From positions 62,001 to 126,000 of the forward strand of contig JAIOXN010000001.1 of assembly GCA_021741585.1 (NCBI GenBank): 64,000 bases of DNA, written 5' to 3'. Source of the DNA: Aquiluna sp. GTDB taxonomy: Bacteria > Actinomycetota > Actinomycetes > Actinomycetales > Microbacteriaceae. Positions within the stretch are counted from its first letter, which is position 1, and every line of letters begins with the position of its first letter. Made by a program: the position numbers and the translations under genes. The notes under the pieces are model-generated. The model made no database searches. It was not told the origin of the DNA and worked only from the letters and a program-made list of their open reading frames with translations. Below are positions 8,988 through 17,294 of the stretch, one piece after another.

Positions 8988-9015
8988 ACTTGACATAATG
9001 TTTATTATCGGCTGA
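8988..9015 (-). other. dif: Putative chromosomal dif site (XerC/XerD recombination site)
   Basis: A 28-bp site in the 104-bp gap between convergent trpD and the NUDIX gene. Read on the minus strand: XerC-type arm TCAGCCGATAA, 6-bp centre TAAACA, XerD-type arm TTATGTCAAGT. Against E. coli dif from memory, the XerD arm (TTATGTTAAAT) matches 9 of 11 and the ATAA of the XerC arm is kept. The partial palindrome ATAAT...ATTAT is typical. The best alternative is a chance TTGACA promoter on the plus strand, but no gene follows it. Confidence 0.72.
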
Positions 9016-9049
9016 ATGTATCCAGTGCTTAAGCGGGGTCGTCGGTAGC

Positions 9050-9496
9050 TCAATCAAGCAGTTTGTGCAAAAGCTCAATTACTCCATCGGGCCCCACCCA
9101 TGGGTTTTGATTGTTGATTTCTGTCAGCGACCACCAACGATGCTCTAACGTGTCTCGAATTTCATCCTGCGTCCAATAGTCATTCTTGGGCTCAAATTCA
9201 GCGTTGACATCAAGCCTAAAAAAGTGCGATTCACCTGTTTTAAATTTTCTGGGATCTTCTTGCTCGAAACTAAGCGATTCGCCCAAGTCAACCAACAGAT
9301 CGGCATTTATCTCCAACCCGGTTTCCTCCCGAAGCTCTCGGACCGCGCACTCTAATAAAGTCTCGTTTTGCTCTAATCCGCCGCCAGGAAAAATCCAGCG
9401 TGGCGGGAGGTTGGATCCGGGGTCAAAGTCAGAGAGGAACAGCAAAAAAGTGCCCTCAGGTGAAAAGAGAATGATTCTGGTGCTGACTCTATGCAT
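9050..9496 (-). CDS. NUDIX hydrolase
   Basis: 148-aa single-domain pyrophosphohydrolase. The Nudix box GX5EX7REUXEEXGU is complete at residues 39-61 (G39, E45, R53, E54, E57, E58, G60). The family removes nucleoside diphosphates linked to some group; the substrate is not evident, and an 8-oxo-dGTP or house-cleaning role is only a guess. It starts 2 nt after the stop of the YczE-like gene, so the pair forms an operon. Its 3' end faces the dif-like site. Confidence 0.9.
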   Translation of the reverse strand: MHRVSTRIILFSPEGTFLLFLSDFDPGSNLPPRWIFPGGGLEQNETLLECAVRELREETGLEINADLLVDLGESLSFEQEDPRKFKTGESHFFRLDVNAEFEPKNDYWTQDEIRDTLEHRWWSLTEINNQNPWVGPDGVIELLHKLLD

Positions 9497-9498
9497 TG

Positions 9499-10104
9499 CT
9501 AAAGACGACCGCCTTTATCCGCAAGCCCAAAGATTCTCAGCCCAATCTGATTGAGATAGCCAATTCCCAGCGCGAATAACATGGTGCCTTCGCGCACCTG
9601 ACCGCCTAGGGCAAAGCCGATCAGGACAACCAAGACCTCAACCATGGTTCTGGCTTGCCAGAAGGGTAATTTGAATTTGATTGCCAATCCAGTGTTCAAG
9701 CCATCCCGTGGCCCCTTGCCCATGTGGGTTGATATGTAAAGACCGGTGGCAAATGAAAGCACGACCATGCCCGTGACAAAAACAAGAAGATTCCCCCAGT
9801 AGAAATCAAAATGGGGAATGAACGGAAGCACCAAATCGGCGAAAATACCGAGAAGTAAAGCGTTTAGTACTGACCCAAGACCAGGCTTCACCTTTAGGGG
9901 AATCCAGAGCAGTAAGACCATCAGGCTCACTGAAATGGTGGATTGGCCGAAACTTAGTCCAGTTTGCCTGCTAATCCCCTGGGCCAAAACATCCCATGGA
10001 GCAAGGCCAATTTCTGCCTTGACCATCATTGCGATGCCGACCCCATAGATGAACAATCCAGCTAGCAGCGTTATTAATCGCTTCGCGAAATTAGACTTGG
10101 GCAC
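9499..10104 (-). CDS. YczE/YitT-family integral membrane protein
   Basis: 201 aa with about five or six hydrophobic segments. It carries the features of YczE-like proteins: GLFIYGVGIAMMVKAEIGLAPWDVLAQGIS near the N terminus and STHMGKGPRDGLNTGLA in the middle. The molecular function of the family is not established. The start is GTG at 10104, with a TACTGT -10 box 7 nt upstream. It is followed by the NUDIX gene after 2 nt. Confidence 0.82.
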   Translation of the reverse strand: MPKSNFAKRLITLLAGLFIYGVGIAMMVKAEIGLAPWDVLAQGISRQTGLSFGQSTISVSLMVLLLWIPLKVKPGLGSVLNALLLGIFADLVLPFIPHFDFYWGNLLVFVTGMVVLSFATGLYISTHMGKGPRDGLNTGLAIKFKLPFWQARTMVEVLVVLIGFALGGQVREGTMLFALGIGYLNQIGLRIFGLADKGGRL

Positions 10105-10111
10105 GACTCAA

Positions 10112-10117
10112 ACAGTA
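10112..10117 (-). promoter_or_regulatory. -10 box, leaderless promoter of the YczE-like gene
   Basis: TACTGT on the minus strand, 7 nt before GTG. It is weaker than the TAGACT examples but has the same geometry. Confidence 0.4.
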
Positions 10118-10137
10118 CTGGGCGGCGAAAGAAGATA

Positions 10138-10893
10138 ATGGCCAAAACTGATTTTTTTATTGGTCCTGTGCCCCGTGTCTTTGCGCACCGCGGTTTGCAC
10201 TCACACCGAACTGGAATAGACGAGAATTCCCTGGAGGCTTTTGCCCAAGCAATTGAATTTGGAGCCACTCACATCGAATCGGATGTGCATGCCACAAAAG
10301 ACGGTGTGGCGGTTTTGTTTCATGATGACACCCTGGATCGGGTTTCTAGCATCAGCTCAGCAATTTCAGAGCTAACGCTTTCTCAGATCAAGGAAATCCG
10401 ACTCTCCAACGACTCCGAAATTCCAACGCTTGAAGAGGCTTTTGTTGCGTTTCCGGACATCAAGCTAAACCTAGACATCAAGTCCAAAGCTGCGATTATG
10501 CCAACCGTTTCCGCAATCCTGGCGCAAAATGCAACTAGGCGCGTTTTGGTCTCAAGCTTTTCAGACAGTCGGAGGCAAAGGGCGTTAGCTCTTCTTGGCT
10601 ATCAGGTTGCAACCAGCGCCTCTTCTAAGCAGGTGATTGCTGCCTGGGCAAGTCATAACCTTTTGTTCGGAATGTTCTTCAAGCGAATTGTTCGAAATAT
10701 TGATGCTTTCCAAATTCCAGTAAAACAAGGGCCGGTGAGGTTTGACTCTTCCCGGTTTATTGCAAGAGCAAATCGAAACGGAGTCGAGGTTCATTTTTGG
10801 ACAATCAACGATCCGATTCAGATGAAACGTCTTATCGAGCTAGGGGCTCATGGAATCGTCACCGATCGAGTGGATCTCTTCCACAGAAGCTGA
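10138..10893 (+). CDS. Glycerophosphodiester phosphodiesterase
   Basis: 251-aa GDPD-family TIM-barrel enzyme that cleaves glycerophosphodiesters to sn-glycerol 3-phosphate and an alcohol. Active-site features are VFAHRGLHSHR (HRG motif), ENSLEAF, IESDVHATKDGVAVLFHDDTLDR (the metal-binding E and D, and the general-acid H), and the C-terminal WTINDP motif. There is no signal peptide, so it is cytoplasmic. The start ATG is preceded by a purine-rich stretch (GAAAGAAGATA). It is divergent from the YczE-like gene. Confidence 0.92.
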   Translation: MAKTDFFIGPVPRVFAHRGLHSHRTGIDENSLEAFAQAIEFGATHIESDVHATKDGVAVLFHDDTLDRVSSISSAISELTLSQIKEIRLSNDSEIPTLEEAFVAFPDIKLNLDIKSKAAIMPTVSAILAQNATRRVLVSSFSDSRRQRALALLGYQVATSASSKQVIAAWASHNLLFGMFFKRIVRNIDAFQIPVKQGPVRFDSSRFIARANRNGVEVHFWTINDPIQMKRLIELGAHGIVTDRVDLFHRS

Positions 10894-10971
10894 GTATCAG
10901 CTGAAAGCTGAACCCAATAAGGAATTCCCCGGGACACCCCCTGTTGCACCATTCAAGGACAGGGGTAAATT

Positions 10972-11331
10972 ATGGCTGAAACTATGCGCGGCACCGGACT
11001 TGGCTCGAAGTCTCTTGAAAGAGAAATCGGAGTCGAGTTATCCGAACGCGTGATAGCAACTTTTCAGTGTCCCGATGGTCACCAATTTGAGCTGAAATTT
11101 GCTCTTGATGCAGAACTCCCCCGCACCTGGGACTGCAAAAATTGCAGCCTGGAGGCGATTCGCTTTGAGGACGGTGTTGAAGTTCCGTTCGAAGGTGTTG
11201 CCAAAGATGCACCAAGAACTCACTTGGATATGGTCCTTGAGCGCAGAACTCCAGAGGAGCTAGAAGAGCTATTGCAGGAGATGCTTGTCTCGATGCGCAT
11301 CCGCCGTTCAAGCGGAAAAATTAGCGCCTAA
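10972..11331 (+). CDS. rbpA: RNA polymerase-binding protein RbpA (canonical paralogue)
   Basis: 119-aa actinobacterial transcription activator that stabilises RNA polymerase holoenzyme with principal sigma factors. Order: N-terminal tail with RGTGLGSKS, a zinc-binding core with C33-x3-H37 and C55-x2-C58, the basic linker, and the sigma-interaction helix (THLDMVLERRTPEELEELLQEML, about 83-106), which is the family signature. The SD-like AGGGG lies 6 nt before the ATG. The last 11 bp overlap the convergent ppm gene. A second, diverged RbpA-like gene is at 51210-51587. Confidence 0.93.
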   Translation: MAETMRGTGLGSKSLEREIGVELSERVIATFQCPDGHQFELKFALDAELPRTWDCKNCSLEAIRFEDGVEVPFEGVAKDAPRTHLDMVLERRTPEELEELLQEMLVSMRIRRSSGKISA

Positions 11332-12031
11332 ATAGCCTTTGAATTCCCCATTTTGTGCAAAGTAAATATGCCTCGATGATGATTGCCCAGGTCATTTTGC
11401 TTCGGCCATTTTCTCGCTCAATGAAGCTGATGGGAACTTCGATCACTCGAGCTTTTGCATCTAAGGATCTAAGGGTCATCTCAACCTGAAACCCATACCC
11501 TTGGGCTTGAATACTCTTTAGGTCAATTTGTTCCAGCAAAGATGACGTATAGGCCCTGAATCCGGCGGTTAAGTCTTGGATTGTAGAGCCCAGCATAAAT
11601 CGAGCGTAGAAGTTGCCAAACCTTGAAATTAGCTGCCTAATAACGGGCCAATTCTGGACCTCTCCCCCGCTCACCCATCTAGAGCCAATCACTAAATCGG
11701 CAGTCTCTGCCGCTCGAAGAATCTTTGGCAAATCTTTTGGTTGATGCGAACCATCCGCATCCATTTGAATCAAGAGTTGATAGCCGGCCTTTATCCCCCA
11801 ACGAAAGCCGTCTATGTAGGCCCTACCCAGCCCCTGCTTTGATATTCTGTGCAGCACAAAAACCCGCGAATCTGCTTTCGCAATGGTGTCGGCCAATGCA
11901 CCCGTGCCATCGGGTGAATTGTCATCAATCACCAAGAGGTCAAGATTCGGGTTGTGCTCAAACAGGTTTTTGACTGAATTTTCTAAAGTATTTATTTCGT
12001 TGAAGGTTGGCATGAGGACCAAAGTTTTCAT
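11321..12031 (-). CDS. ppm1: Polyprenol monophosphomannose synthase (GT2 glycosyltransferase)
   Basis: 236-aa GT-A glycosyltransferase that makes polyprenyl-phosphate-mannose from GDP-mannose, a donor for membrane glycolipids and O-mannosylation. It shows MPTFNE, LLVIDDNSPDGTG (the D-D region), LIQMDADGSHQPKDLP (DXD-type metal site) and GSRWVSGG. Soluble, with no added membrane domain. The start overlaps the lnt stop by 4 bp; the lnt-ppm pair corresponds to the fused or adjacent domains of mycobacterial Ppm1. Confidence 0.92.
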   Translation of the reverse strand: MKTLVLMPTFNEINTLENSVKNLFEHNPNLDLLVIDDNSPDGTGALADTIAKADSRVFVLHRISKQGLGRAYIDGFRWGIKAGYQLLIQMDADGSHQPKDLPKILRAAETADLVIGSRWVSGGEVQNWPVIRQLISRFGNFYARFMLGSTIQDLTAGFRAYTSSLLEQIDLKSIQAQGYGFQVEMTLRSLDAKARVIEVPISFIERENGRSKMTWAIIIEAYLLCTKWGIQRLFRR

Positions 12032-13536
12032 CTTCTAGTCCTCCGCTTCCTCAAGCCATTGGCCAGTGCGATAAAGACGATTATTGCGTTGATTAGGTCA
12101 AACCAAACCCCAAAACTCATCGCAGGTGTTGCTCCTTCATATAAAGGCACTTTGGTAACCATTGCACCGGCTTCATACCAAGGCAAACTATCCGCAACAT
12201 CTCCGGAAGGTAGGTAAATTTCAGAGAGGCCGACAGTGGAAATATTTACAACCACTCGACCAGTTTCTATGGCCCTAAGACGTGCAATTGCTGCCTGTTG
12301 ATAGGTCTCATCGCTGTATCCAAAATCAGCATTATTGGTTTGGGACAAAATAATGTTTGCTCCATCAAGGGCCAGACCACGAGAGATGTCATCGGCCGCA
12401 ATCTCAAAACAAATCAGGCTGCCCGCTCTGTATTTATCCAGCTCATATATGCCGTCTCTTGTGCCAAAGCTGTAACCGCGTGGAACCAGGTCAATGAGGT
12501 CAGGAGCCAGCATGCGCCAGAAGTCCCGGTCTGGAACGTACTCGGCAAAAGGTACTGGGCGTTTCTTGTCGTAGTAATCGGTTGGGCCAATACCTGGTTC
12601 CCACAACAAAGTTGAATTGTAGGTATCTTCACCTCGTTTGGTTATGGTGCCGAAGATAAACGGCGCGTCCACGCTGTTTGCAACCGCATCAATTTTTGCC
12701 CTAGCGGCTTCAGATCTGAGTGGGTCTAGGTCCGATGCATTCTCGGGCCATACTAATAAGTCAACTTTTTGCCCTGACTCAATTACATTTCTGGTTGCCT
12801 CAATGTGATTATCAAGAATTGTCCCGCGGGACAGGTTTGAAAATAAACCGGCGTTTGCATTCCCCTGCACAGCTGCCATGGTAATTTCACCAGATTTTGA
12901 AGTACCTAGCCCAAGTGGGGCGATCAGTGGAATAACCAGTAGTGCCGAAAGTGTTGAGAATGTGGCAATTTGACCGCGTCTCTTGAAGAATTTGCGATCG
13001 ATAAGCAGAAGGGCCAATAGAGATCCGATTGCTGCGATCACAAAGCTAAGAAGTGATAGCCCTCCCCAATAAACCCAGTGGCTCATGAATGAATCCGATT
13101 GGGTCATTGAAAGCCGGGACCAAGGGAATCCACCGTATGGAAAGTTATTTGAGAGCCATTCCCTCAAGGTCCATATCCCAGCAGCAGCGAGTGCAAAATG
13201 GACCAAGCCCAACCCCTTGGGCTTGAGCCTTCCATACAGCCATGAGGTCACAGCGGTGCCGAATGCAAAATAGAAGGACATCAAGGTGCTCAGGGCCAAA
13301 AGGGGTACCGGTCCAAGGTAAAGACTCAACCACTCGATGTGAGAGATATAGAAAGCCTGTCCAGCTAAGAACCCAATGAGGAGTGCGGCAGGAAAAGTGG
13401 TTCCCAACGTGGCAATCAAGATCATCGCGGGGATTAGGGGTGCAATCCAGAAAACGTTCTCGGTGGGGAATGCATAAAGACCCAAGAGGCCTCCGAGAAT
13501 TCCAAGTGGAAGTCTCCAAATCAAGTCTTTGCGCAT
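12028..13536 (-). CDS. lnt: Apolipoprotein N-acyltransferase
   Basis: 502-aa polytopic membrane enzyme adding the third acyl chain to the lipoprotein N-terminal Cys. About seven helices precede a nitrilase-like domain. Counting from the GTG at 13539, catalytic residues are E266 (LLVWPENASD), a lysine at 325/326 (YYDKKRPVPFAEY) and C377 (SLICFEIA). This is one of the actinobacterial Lnt enzymes encoded next to ppm. I place the start at ATG 13536, because a TAGGCT -10 box sits exactly 6 nt upstream; the GTG at 13539 would be untranscribed. Confidence 0.92.
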   Translation of the reverse strand: MRKDLIWRLPLGILGGLLGLYAFPTENVFWIAPLIPAMILIATLGTTFPAALLIGFLAGQAFYISHIEWLSLYLGPVPLLALSTLMSFYFAFGTAVTSWLYGRLKPKGLGLVHFALAAAGIWTLREWLSNNFPYGGFPWSRLSMTQSDSFMSHWVYWGGLSLLSFVIAAIGSLLALLLIDRKFFKRRGQIATFSTLSALLVIPLIAPLGLGTSKSGEITMAAVQGNANAGLFSNLSRGTILDNHIEATRNVIESGQKVDLLVWPENASDLDPLRSEAARAKIDAVANSVDAPFIFGTITKRGEDTYNSTLLWEPGIGPTDYYDKKRPVPFAEYVPDRDFWRMLAPDLIDLVPRGYSFGTRDGIYELDKYRAGSLICFEIAADDISRGLALDGANIILSQTNNADFGYSDETYQQAAIARLRAIETGRVVVNISTVGLSEIYLPSGDVADSLPWYEAGAMVTKVPLYEGATPAMSFGVWFDLINAIIVFIALANGLRKRRTRR

Positions 13537-13542
13537 CACTAA

Positions 13543-13548
13543 AGCCTA
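13543..13548 (-). promoter_or_regulatory. -10 box, leaderless promoter of lnt-ppm
   Basis: TAGGCT on the minus strand, 6 nt before ATG 13536. It lies in the 16-nt gap after the helicase gene, so lnt-ppm can be transcribed separately. Confidence 0.5.
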
Positions 13549-13552
13549 AAAC

Positions 13553-15976
13553 CTAGATGTAGTAGCTGTAAGCCACTATGCCACGCTTGACCAAATCCAT
13601 TGCCCGATATGCAGTCTCAGCCAACTTGGCATCAGCCCCCTTGGAGAGCTGATCCAGCAAGTCAATCAGCTGCTTGGACCAGCGAATGAAGTCCCCAGGG
13701 AGTAGGCCAGATAATTTGAGCACATCGTCTAAACGAGCACCTGAAGCCCAGCGATAGGTTGCCCAGCAAAGACCTAAATCAAGTTGGGTTTCTTTTGGAA
13801 GACGGTAGCGAGTTTGCAGTTCCAGCAACTGTTCTTGAATGTTCTCGGTCGCCTCGAGAGCATCTCGGAAATCGCCCTTCGGAAGCTTTGGCTCGTAGTC
13901 ACCTTCGTCGCGCCTGCCTTCATAAACAAGTGCCATGCCCAAGGCGGCTAGGTTTGCCGGATCCAGATTTGTCCATGCTCCCTTATTGATGCACTCCGCA
14001 ATTAGAAGATCGCGTTCGCCGTAAATCTTTGCGAGTCGATTGCCAGAATCAGTGACTTCTAGATCGTCGTCTTCCTCAACAAGGTAGTTCAAATCTGTGA
14101 GTAGTTGGCAGATTCGATTGAAAGTTCTGGCAACTAGATTTGTGCGACTCTCAATCTGCGAAACGGCCGCATCGATTTCTTTGCGAAGTTTTTGATACCT
14201 TTCGCCCCACCGTGCGTGTGCTTCCCTATCCGCACAACCGTGTGATGGGTGTGCTCGCATCTGTCGCTTGAGGTCAGCAAGCTGCATCTCCAGCTGTCTG
14301 GCACCCTTGGATTGCCTTAGGTCTTTGCCAGCGCGATTTCTGTTTTGGTAGTTTCCTCGCTCCAAGTCGCTAATTTCTCGGCGAATTCTTGAATACTCAA
14401 TGAAATCACCTAAGTGACACTCCATGGCGCTTTCATAACCCTCAAGAGATTCTTGCTTTTCAGCAATCACCCTGGCTAGCCCCACCACTCCCCTGTCGGC
14501 TTGGAATTGGGCAAAAGACTTTTCCAACATCTTGCTGGCTCGATGCGCTCCGAAGGCAGAGATGAGATTTACGGCCATGTTGTAGGTCGGTTTGAAGCTT
14601 GAATTCAAAGGGTAGGTTCGTTTGGAGGCCAGCCCGGCAACCAGGTTAGGGTCCAACTGCTGGCCCCAAAGAATGACGGAGTGTCCCTCAGTATCGATGC
14701 CTCTGCGGCCTGCCCTTCCGGTCAGCTGAGTGTATTCCCCCGCCGTTATTTGAACCCTGCCTTCACCATTGAACTTATCCAGGCGTTCTAATACAACTGT
14801 TCTGGCGGGCATATTGATGCCTAGAGCGAGGGTCTCAGTGGCAAAAACCACCCTGACTAACTTTCGCAAGAAGAGCTCTTCAACGACTTCCTTGAAGGCC
14901 GGCAGCATTCCAGCGTGGTGGGCTGCAAAACCCCGCTCCAAGGAAGCCAGCCAATCGAAATAACCAAGCGTGTCTAAATCTTCGTCGGCAATCGAAGAAC
15001 AGCGCGCCTCAGCAATTCTTCGAATCTCAAGTTGCTCTTCTCGGTTAGTAAGTCTTAGTCCATCTCGTCGGCAGGCACTTACTGCACCTTCGCAACCGGC
15101 TCTGGAGAAAATGAAGAAGATCGCTGGCAAAAGCCCAGCTTCTTCTAGATTCGAAACCACTCTGGGCTTATCTAGTTTCTGGAATGACCCGCGATCCCTT
15201 TGATGGTGACCGCCTTTGCCGCGAGTCCTAATCGGATTTCGCTGGAGAGCCTGGTGTTTTCTTGCGAGCTCTGGGTTGACCCTCATCCCGTTCGATCCTG
15301 ACTCGAAAAGCTCGAGAATCTCATCTCCAAGCATTACGTGCTGGTGAAGCGGAACAGGGCGGATCTCCGAAACGATGATCTGAGTATTGCCCCTAACCTC
15401 TGCAAGCCAAGCACCGAATTCTTCTGCATTGGAGACCGTTGCTGAAAGTGATACCACCCTGACGTCTTTTGGCAGGTGGAGAATCACCTCTTCCCACACC
15501 GCTCCCCTGAAGCGATCTGCAAGGTAGTGGACTTCGTCCATCACAACAAACCCAAGATCACGAAGCGACTGAGAGTTCGCATAAATCATGTTGCGCAAAA
15601 CCTCGGTGGTCATCACAACTATTTGCGCATCAGAGTTGTTGTTTGTATCTCCGGTAAGAAGCCCAACCTTTTCTTTGCCGTACTTTGCCGTCAACTCAGC
15701 AAACTTTTGGTTGCTGAGGGCTTTTATTGGTGTGGTATAGAAGACTTTTTGCCCGCTCTGAACCGCCAAGTAGATTGCGAATTCTCCGACGATAGTTTTT
15801 CCAGCGCCGGTTGGAGCAGCGACCAAAACTCCAGAACCTGACTCAAGCGCTCTACAAGACTTTTCCTGAAAGTCATCAAGTGGGAATCTAAGCTCAGAGG
15901 CGAAAGCTTCTAACTTGGTGAACTTGGAGTTCTCCTTAGAGCGTTTATAACGCTCGGCGGGGCTTAGCTCATTCAA
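13553..15976 (-). CDS. helY: Ski2/Mtr4-like DEAD-box (DExH) RNA helicase
   Basis: 807-aa superfamily 2 helicase, orthologous by context and motifs to mycobacterial HelY. It has Walker A AAPTGAGKT (about 53-61), motif II DEVH (about 147-150), motif III SAT, and motif VI QLTGRAGRRGID, followed by a long helical C-terminal region. A predicted RNA-processing role is inferred from Ski2/Mtr4 relatives. The start is TTG, overlapping the tatC end by 8 bp, in the order pafB-pafC-x-tatA-tatC-helY that is conserved in Actinobacteria. Confidence 0.93.
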   Translation of the reverse strand: MNELSPAERYKRSKENSKFTKLEAFASELRFPLDDFQEKSCRALESGSGVLVAAPTGAGKTIVGEFAIYLAVQSGQKVFYTTPIKALSNQKFAELTAKYGKEKVGLLTGDTNNNSDAQIVVMTTEVLRNMIYANSQSLRDLGFVVMDEVHYLADRFRGAVWEEVILHLPKDVRVVSLSATVSNAEEFGAWLAEVRGNTQIIVSEIRPVPLHQHVMLGDEILELFESGSNGMRVNPELARKHQALQRNPIRTRGKGGHHQRDRGSFQKLDKPRVVSNLEEAGLLPAIFFIFSRAGCEGAVSACRRDGLRLTNREEQLEIRRIAEARCSSIADEDLDTLGYFDWLASLERGFAAHHAGMLPAFKEVVEELFLRKLVRVVFATETLALGINMPARTVVLERLDKFNGEGRVQITAGEYTQLTGRAGRRGIDTEGHSVILWGQQLDPNLVAGLASKRTYPLNSSFKPTYNMAVNLISAFGAHRASKMLEKSFAQFQADRGVVGLARVIAEKQESLEGYESAMECHLGDFIEYSRIRREISDLERGNYQNRNRAGKDLRQSKGARQLEMQLADLKRQMRAHPSHGCADREAHARWGERYQKLRKEIDAAVSQIESRTNLVARTFNRICQLLTDLNYLVEEDDDLEVTDSGNRLAKIYGERDLLIAECINKGAWTNLDPANLAALGMALVYEGRRDEGDYEPKLPKGDFRDALEATENIQEQLLELQTRYRLPKETQLDLGLCWATYRWASGARLDDVLKLSGLLPGDFIRWSKQLIDLLDQLSKGADAKLAETAYRAMDLVKRGIVAYSYYI

Positions 15977-16775
15977 CGACTAGCTCGTCGCCCGAATCAA
16001 AACCCTCGTCGATCAGCTTGGCTTGTCTTCTCGCCCTGCGCTTATCATTCAGCATCGCGATGCCAACCGACATGAAGTAGAGCGCGGCAAGCGGTGCCAT
16101 CAACAAGAACATAGACATGGGATCCGCGGTTGGCGTCGCAAGAGCGGAAACCAGCGCTATTAAAAGCAGTGAAATGCGCCACGCTCCGAGAATGCCCTTA
16201 CCTGTGACAATCCCCGCAAAGTTCATCAAGACCAAAACCACCGGCATCACAAATGCCAAGCCAAAAATCAAGAGAATTCGGATCGCAAAAAGCATGTACT
16301 CGCTTGCATTGATGACGTTCGAGCTGCCCTCAGGTGTGAATCCGATTAGTACCACCACAAACCCGGGAAGCGCAGTCCAGGCAAGAAATGTCCCGGTTAG
16401 AAATAGCGGTAATGCGGCAAAGACAAAACCAAGAGCAAATCGCTTTTCACGCTTTTTCAGACCGGGAGCGATAAATGCCCAAAGGTTATAAAGCCAAAAC
16501 GGGGCTGTCAGAATGATGCCCATAAAGATCGCAAGCTGAATCCTGAGGTCAAAAGCTGACACCACGGTGCCAAAGTTGACAATTGCTTCAATGCCACGCT
16601 CTTCAGTAACCTCCAAAAGCGGTGCCTGAAGAATCTTAAAAACCGGATCAAATAGGAACCATCCGGCTACGGTTCCAACCAAAATAAAGCCCGCTGACCA
16701 GGAAAGCCTGCGTCGAAGCTCTCTTAGGTGAGAGCCAAGACTCATGCGGCGCTCTTTGTTCTTGCGCCGCAGCAT
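15969..16775 (-). CDS. tatC: Twin-arginine translocase subunit TatC
   Basis: 268-aa membrane receptor for twin-arginine signal peptides. It starts with the cytoplasmic MSLGSHLRELRRRL motif (from residue 10; E of HLREL is the conserved signal-binding region). Six helices follow, with the usual FILVG, APFWLYNLWAFIAPGL and LLALYFMSVG segments. The ATG used overlaps the tatA stop (TAATG); the second Met at 16748 is a possible alternative. Probable clients in this window include the Rieske protein QcrA. Confidence 0.96.
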   Translation of the reverse strand: MLRRKNKERRMSLGSHLRELRRRLSWSAGFILVGTVAGWFLFDPVFKILQAPLLEVTEERGIEAIVNFGTVVSAFDLRIQLAIFMGIILTAPFWLYNLWAFIAPGLKKREKRFALGFVFAALPLFLTGTFLAWTALPGFVVVLIGFTPEGSSNVINASEYMLFAIRILLIFGLAFVMPVVLVLMNFAGIVTGKGILGAWRISLLLIALVSALATPTADPMSMFLLMAPLAALYFMSVGIAMLNDKRRARRQAKLIDEGFDSGDELVVE

Positions 16776-16978
16776 TAGTCTTGCTGCTTCTCGCTCTCAG
16801 TTGCCTTTGGAGCCTCTGTCTTAGCCTCTGTCTTGGCCTCCTGGCTTCCACCCATTTCCTTGCGGAAAATTCGCATTGATTGCGCGGCGCTCTTTGCTAG
16901 TGCAGGAAGCTTCGGCGCTCCCCATAGCAAAAGAACAATTGCAAGGATGATGATCCATTCCCAGCCTTGAAGTCTCAT
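16775..16978 (-). CDS. tatA: Twin-arginine translocase subunit TatA
   Basis: 67-aa pore-forming Tat component. It has an N-terminal helix (WEWIIILAIVLLLWGAPKLPALA) with the expected hinge and GAPKLP motif, then an amphipathic helix (KSAAQSMRIFRKEM) and a charged tail rich in Lys, Glu and Thr repeats. The ATG overlaps the preceding gene's TGA (ATGA). Only one TatA/E-type gene is seen here; a TatB, if present, is elsewhere. Confidence 0.95.
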   Translation of the reverse strand: MRLQGWEWIIILAIVLLLWGAPKLPALAKSAAQSMRIFRKEMGGSQEAKTEAKTEAPKATESEKQQD

Positions 16979-17292
16979 TGTTGCCTCTTCTCGATTTTTA
17001 TCGAACCTAAATGTTCAATCAGTCTACGCTCTCTAGCCTTGGCTCGTTGCTCCTTGGCCTTGAGGATATTTGCTCTTTTTGAGATTAGCGAAGGTAGATC
17101 CTCAACCGACGACGTCTGGGCGGATTTGATATCCGGAGTTTCGATATCTTTCAGCGATTCAATGGCCAGTTTGAGTTTGTCTGAATCGATCTTTATCGAC
17201 CTTAGGGAAAGCGAGAGCCGGTAAAAAATTAGCCCGATCGCATAGATTCCAGCAAGAGTAAATGCCAAATTGAGCCAAAACACCCAACTCAT
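16975..17292 (-). CDS. Unknown membrane-anchored protein with charged cytoplasmic helix
   Basis: Not recognised. 105 aa: one N-terminal hydrophobic helix (about 3-25), then a polar region with heptad-like spacing (SLRSIKIDSDKLKLAIESLKDIE) and a strongly basic helix (KRANILKAKEQRAKARERRLIEHL) near the C terminus. It lies between pafC (2-nt gap) and tatA (4-bp overlap), so it is co-translated with them. The shape recalls TatB (one helix plus a long amphipathic helix), but I see no TatB GPxxLP motif, so that remains speculation. Confidence 0.75.
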   Translation of the reverse strand: MSWVFWLNLAFTLAGIYAIGLIFYRLSLSLRSIKIDSDKLKLAIESLKDIETPDIKSAQTSSVEDLPSLISKRANILKAKEQRAKARERRLIEHLGSIKIEKRQQ

Positions 17293-17294
17293 CT

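Noticed and set aside
8990-9021. TTGACA and downstream AT-rich sequence as a sigma70-like promoter on the plus strand
   Set aside because: No good -10 at 16-18 nt, nothing to transcribe on the plus strand, and the sequence is better explained as one arm of the dif-like site.
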